The position numbers and the translations under genes were made by a program. A DNA stretch of 64,000 nucleotides from Streptomyces chartreusis (GTDB lineage: Bacteria; Actinomycetota; Actinomycetes; Streptomycetales; Streptomycetaceae): NCBI RefSeq assembly GCF_008704715.1, contig NZ_CP023689.1, positions 2,542,001-2,606,000 on the forward strand, given 5' to 3'. Of this stretch, positions 61,815-64,000 are shown piece after piece; positions within the stretch are counted from its first letter, which is position 1, and every line of letters begins with the position of its first letter. The notes under the pieces were generated by a model. That model did no database searches. It was not told the DNA's origin and saw only the letters and a program-made list of their open reading frames with translations.

Positions 61815-62869
61815 GACGACTGCTCTTCGAGGCGCCGGATCAGCGGCTCGACGTTGGTGAAGAAGTTCCGCATCTCGTCGCGGGTCGGCCAGCCGGAGAA
61901 GATGAACTCGCTGATGCCCGCGGCCTTGTAGCTGTGGATGTACGTCGCCACTTCCTCGAAGCTGCCGACGATGCACAGCGCCGGGCCGCCGCGGTAGGCG
62001 ACGGCGCCGGTCCAGATGTACGGCGACAGCCACTCGTCGGCCGCTTCGTCGGCGAGCTTGTAGGAGGACTTCACCGCCTCGGAGTCGGTGGTGTTCACCC
62101 ACTGGCGGATCCACGCGGCGTGGTCCTCGTCCGGGTTGCGCATGAGGTGGGCGAGCTCCGCCACCGCTTCCTCGCGGGTGGGCCGGGCCAGCACATGCAT
62201 CCGGGTGCCCACCCGGCAGCCCTTGTCGATCAGGGGCCGGGCCGCCTCGGCGATCCCCTCGGGGGTGTCGCCGTAGCGCAGCCAGCAGTCGCCGGAGGCC
62301 AGCGCCGTCTGCTGGGCCACGGCGGAGGCACCGCTGATGTAGATCTCGGGCCTGCCGCCGTCCTTGTGGCCGAGGCCCAGCGCCGCGTCCTTGACGGTGT
62401 AGTGGTGGCCGTCGTAGCTCAGCGGCGACTCGCCCTCCCAGAGGCCGCGGATGACCTCGAGGAACTCGTTGCAGCGCGCGTAGCGCTCGTCGTGGCTGAG
62501 GAAGTCGCCGTAACCGGCCTGCTCCGCGGGGGAGATGCCGGAGACGATGTTGAGCGAGATGCGTCCGTCCGACATCCAGGACAGCGTGTTGACGACCTGC
62601 GCGAACAGGGTCGGCGACATCAGGCCGGGACGGTAGGCGAGCATGAACTTGACGCGTTCGGTCACCTGCGAGAGCGCGCCGAGCACCGGCAGCGGGTCGG
62701 GCAGGTAGTTGGAGATGCCGAACAGCAGGCTGTCGACGCCGAGTTCCTCGGCCTCCTGGACGAAGTCGACGACCTCGCCCATGTCGAGCTTGCCGATCTT
62801 GTACGTGTCGGTCGGCGTCGACTGCCCCGTGTCGGGCGGCGAGCACCAGTGAAAGCGCAGAGCGTCCAT
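61811..62869 (-). CDS. FMNH2-dependent luciferase-like monooxygenase (SsuD-like)
   Basis: A 352-residue TIM-barrel monooxygenase resembling alkanesulfonate monooxygenase (RFHWCSPP start, FMLAYRPGLMSPTLFAQVVN, RISLNIVSGISPAEQAGYGD, FLSHDERYARCNEFLEVIRG, PEIYISGASAVAQQTA). With the flavin reductase at 57512 it makes a two-component system. A sulfonatase role is unlikely in this operon. SsuD-type enzymes in natural-product clusters perform N-oxygenation, oxidative decarboxylation or ring oxidation. Its placement between two ligase genes suggests that it modifies the amino-acid unit or the coupled peptide. Confidence 0.88.
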   Translation of the reverse strand: MDALRFHWCSPPDTGQSTPTDTYKIGKLDMGEVVDFVQEAEELGVDSLLFGISNYLPDPLPVLGALSQVTERVKFMLAYRPGLMSPTLFAQVVNTLSWMSDGRISLNIVSGISPAEQAGYGDFLSHDERYARCNEFLEVIRGLWEGESPLSYDGHHYTVKDAALGLGHKDGGRPEIYISGASAVAQQTALASGDCWLRYGDTPEGIAEAARPLIDKGCRVGTRMHVLARPTREEAVAELAHLMRNPDEDHAAWIRQWVNTTDSEAVKSSYKLADEAADEWLSPYIWTGAVAYRGGPALCIVGSFEEVATYIHSYKAAGISEFIFSGWPTRDEMRNFFTNVEPLIRRLEEQSS

Positions 62870-62889
62870 GTTGAGTGTTCCCTTTCAGT

Positions 62890-64000
62890 TCAGGCGCCGA
62901 GAACGCGCACCCGGTCACCGATCTCGGACCAGCGTTCGTGGGCCTCTTCGGGGGAGTCCGCGATGAACACGACGGCGGCGACCCGGCAGCTGTAGTCCGC
63001 CTCGTCCGTCTTGATCCCGGCACCCGGCTCGATGAGGACGGGGCTCGCGACGACCCACGGCTCGGCCGTCAGTTCCTCCCAGCCGTCGAGCCGTGCGTAC
63101 GAACCGGCTCCGCCCGCGGTCAGGAAGCGGATTCCGGCGGCCTTGGCGGCGGGCTCGCGATGCGCCTGCGCGCTCACCGGGTCGGCGCCGGTGAGGTCCG
63201 CGAGGACCCGGCCGGGCAGCACGAGGCCGGTGGCCATCTCCATGAGTTCGGTGATCTTGTCCCCGGGCAGCCGCGCGGCGACCTCCATGAGGACCGGGCG
63301 GCCCTCGTCGAGGCGCAGCTCGCAGTGGAACGGCCCCGCCGTGATCCCGACGGCCCTGACGACGTCGGTGGCGTACGAGGCCATCGCGTCGCGGGCGCCG
63401 TCGTCGACCGGGGCCGGGGTGAGGTGTCCGAGCTCCAGGAACCGGGGCTCGGGGCCGAGCAGTTTGCGGGTGACGGCCACGACGACGACCTCGCCGTCGT
63501 GCACATAGCCGTCGGCGCTGTACTCCGCGCCGGGCACGTACTGTTCGAGGATCGCGTCGGTGGTCAGCGCCCGGTCGAACTCGAGGCCCTCCTCGGCGTG
63601 CATCGCGGCCAGCGCGGCGCGCGCCTCCTCGACGGTGTCGACGCGGGACACATGGACGCTGCCGCCGGAGTCGACCGGCTTGATGACGGCGGGGAAGCCC
63701 ACGTACGCGCAGGCGTCGTCGATCTCCTTCGGATCGCCGACCACGATGAACTTCGGAACCTCAAGTCCGGCCGCGGCCACCGCCTCGCGCATGCTCGCCT
63801 TGTGGCGGACCTTGTCGACGGCGTCGAGGTCCAGGCCGGACAGCCCGAGGAGGGCCGACAGCCGTGCGGCGGCCGGCACGTAGTACTCGCCGCCGGCGAC
63901 GACGGCGTGGATGGGGTTCCGCCCGTGGGCACGCTCGACGGCCGCCTCCAGGGCAGCGTTGTCATTGGTGTCCACCGTGAGTATCTCCGTGGCCAGCGAG
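62890..64000 (-). CDS. ATP-grasp carboxylate-amine ligase (3), N-terminus beyond the window
   Basis: At least 369 residues are inside; the frame is open to the right edge. VVAGGEYYVPAAARLSALLGL, FPAVIKPVDSGGSVHVSRV, LEQYVPGAEYSADGYV and LMEVAARLPGDKITELMEMA give the ATP-grasp pattern with the EVAARLPG metal site. A GTG at 63975 could start a shorter protein, but the preceding residues (SLATEILT before VDTNDN) look like the middle of the pre-grasp domain, so the gene most probably continues. It is the most upstream visible gene of the operon, 20 bp before the luciferase-like gene. Confidence 0.85.
   Translation of the reverse strand, partial: SLATEILTVDTNDNAALEAAVERAHGRNPIHAVVAGGEYYVPAAARLSALLGLSGLDLDAVDKVRHKASMREAVAAAGLEVPKFIVVGDPKEIDDACAYVGFPAVIKPVDSGGSVHVSRVDTVEEARAALAAMHAEEGLEFDRALTTDAILEQYVPGAEYSADGYVHDGEVVVVAVTRKLLGPEPRFLELGHLTPAPVDDGARDAMASYATDVVRAVGITAGPFHCELRLDEGRPVLMEVAARLPGDKITELMEMATGLVLPGRVLADLTGADPVSAQAHREPAAKAAGIRFLTAGGAGSYARLDGWEELTAEPWVVASPVLIEPGAGIKTDEADYSCRVAAVVFIADSPEEAHERWSEIGDRVRVLGA

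Overview
The window is high-GC actinobacterial DNA. Codon use, GTG/TTG starts, RsbW/SpoIIE-type regulators, DUF5999, DUF6099 and DUF6299 proteins, an anthraniloyl-CoA monooxygenase, Pnkp/Hen1 and a recognisable interspersed Streptomyces repeat all point to Streptomyces or a close relative. It reads as chromosomal arm or accessory DNA. I saw no rRNA, tRNA, IS element, prophage or CRISPR.

Layout. (1) 1-11.5 kb: a meta-cleavage aromatic-degradation locus. A three-gene operon (flavoprotein hydroxylase, alpha/beta hydrolase, extradiol dioxygenase) is divergent from an ACMSD-type amidohydrolase/decarboxylase. The lower pathway is mhpD-mhpF-mhpE. Regulators are an IclR protein, with a 19-bp palindrome at its start codon, and a GntR protein cut by the left edge. 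A SpoIIE-type phosphatase sits in the middle. (2) 11.5-22.8 kb: two small Streptomyces proteins, then a CoA-dependent aromatic locus: acyl-CoA dehydrogenase plus RidA, aryl-CoA ligase plus PaaX-type regulator, and crotonase plus anthraniloyl-/salicylyl-CoA monooxygenase-reductase. It is interrupted by the sulfate-activation genes cysCDN. The two minus-strand operons share a 37-bp promoter block, which suggests one regulon. (3) 23-36.2 kb: an RsbW-like kinase, arginine catabolism (arcA, arcB), an SPFH protein coupled to a NAD-kinase-like protein, the Pnkp-Hen1 RNA-repair pair, an F420-type luciferase-like oxidoreductase, an AAA ATPase coupled to a MazG-like hydrolase, and a short SepF paralogue. 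(4) 36.4-50.5 kb: a nitrate region. It holds a single-polypeptide assimilatory nitrate reductase fused to an NADPH-flavin reductase and preceded by a GlnR-like box, then a YceI/MarR pair with twin operators, a lipoprotein, an Hrd-type sigma factor, and narGHJI ending in a very strong terminator. (5) 50.5-52 kb: a small secreted protein and a second amidohydrolase. (6) 52-64 kb: an 11-gene minus-strand biosynthetic operon continuing past the right edge.

The last operon is the most interesting object. It encodes the complete 4-hydroxyphenylglycine pathway (TyrA, HmaS, Hmo, HpgT) together with three ATP-grasp ligases, an FMNH2-type luciferase-like monooxygenase with its flavin reductase, a PhyH-type iron oxygenase and an MFS exporter. 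No NRPS is visible. My inference is a ribosome- and NRPS-independent pathway to a hydroxyphenylglycine-containing, oxidised small peptide or pseudopeptide.

A second theme is short tandem duplication. Two genes of the degradation locus are followed by copies of their own 3' ends including the stop codon. Three to five proteins (flavoprotein hydroxylase, CysN, NarG, SPFH protein) carry in-frame tandem repeats. One coding N-terminus appears to be built from an interspersed Streptomyces repeat. Gene starts were chosen from ribosome-binding sites, 4-bp ATGA/GTGA overlaps and family alignment by eye; no database search was possible.
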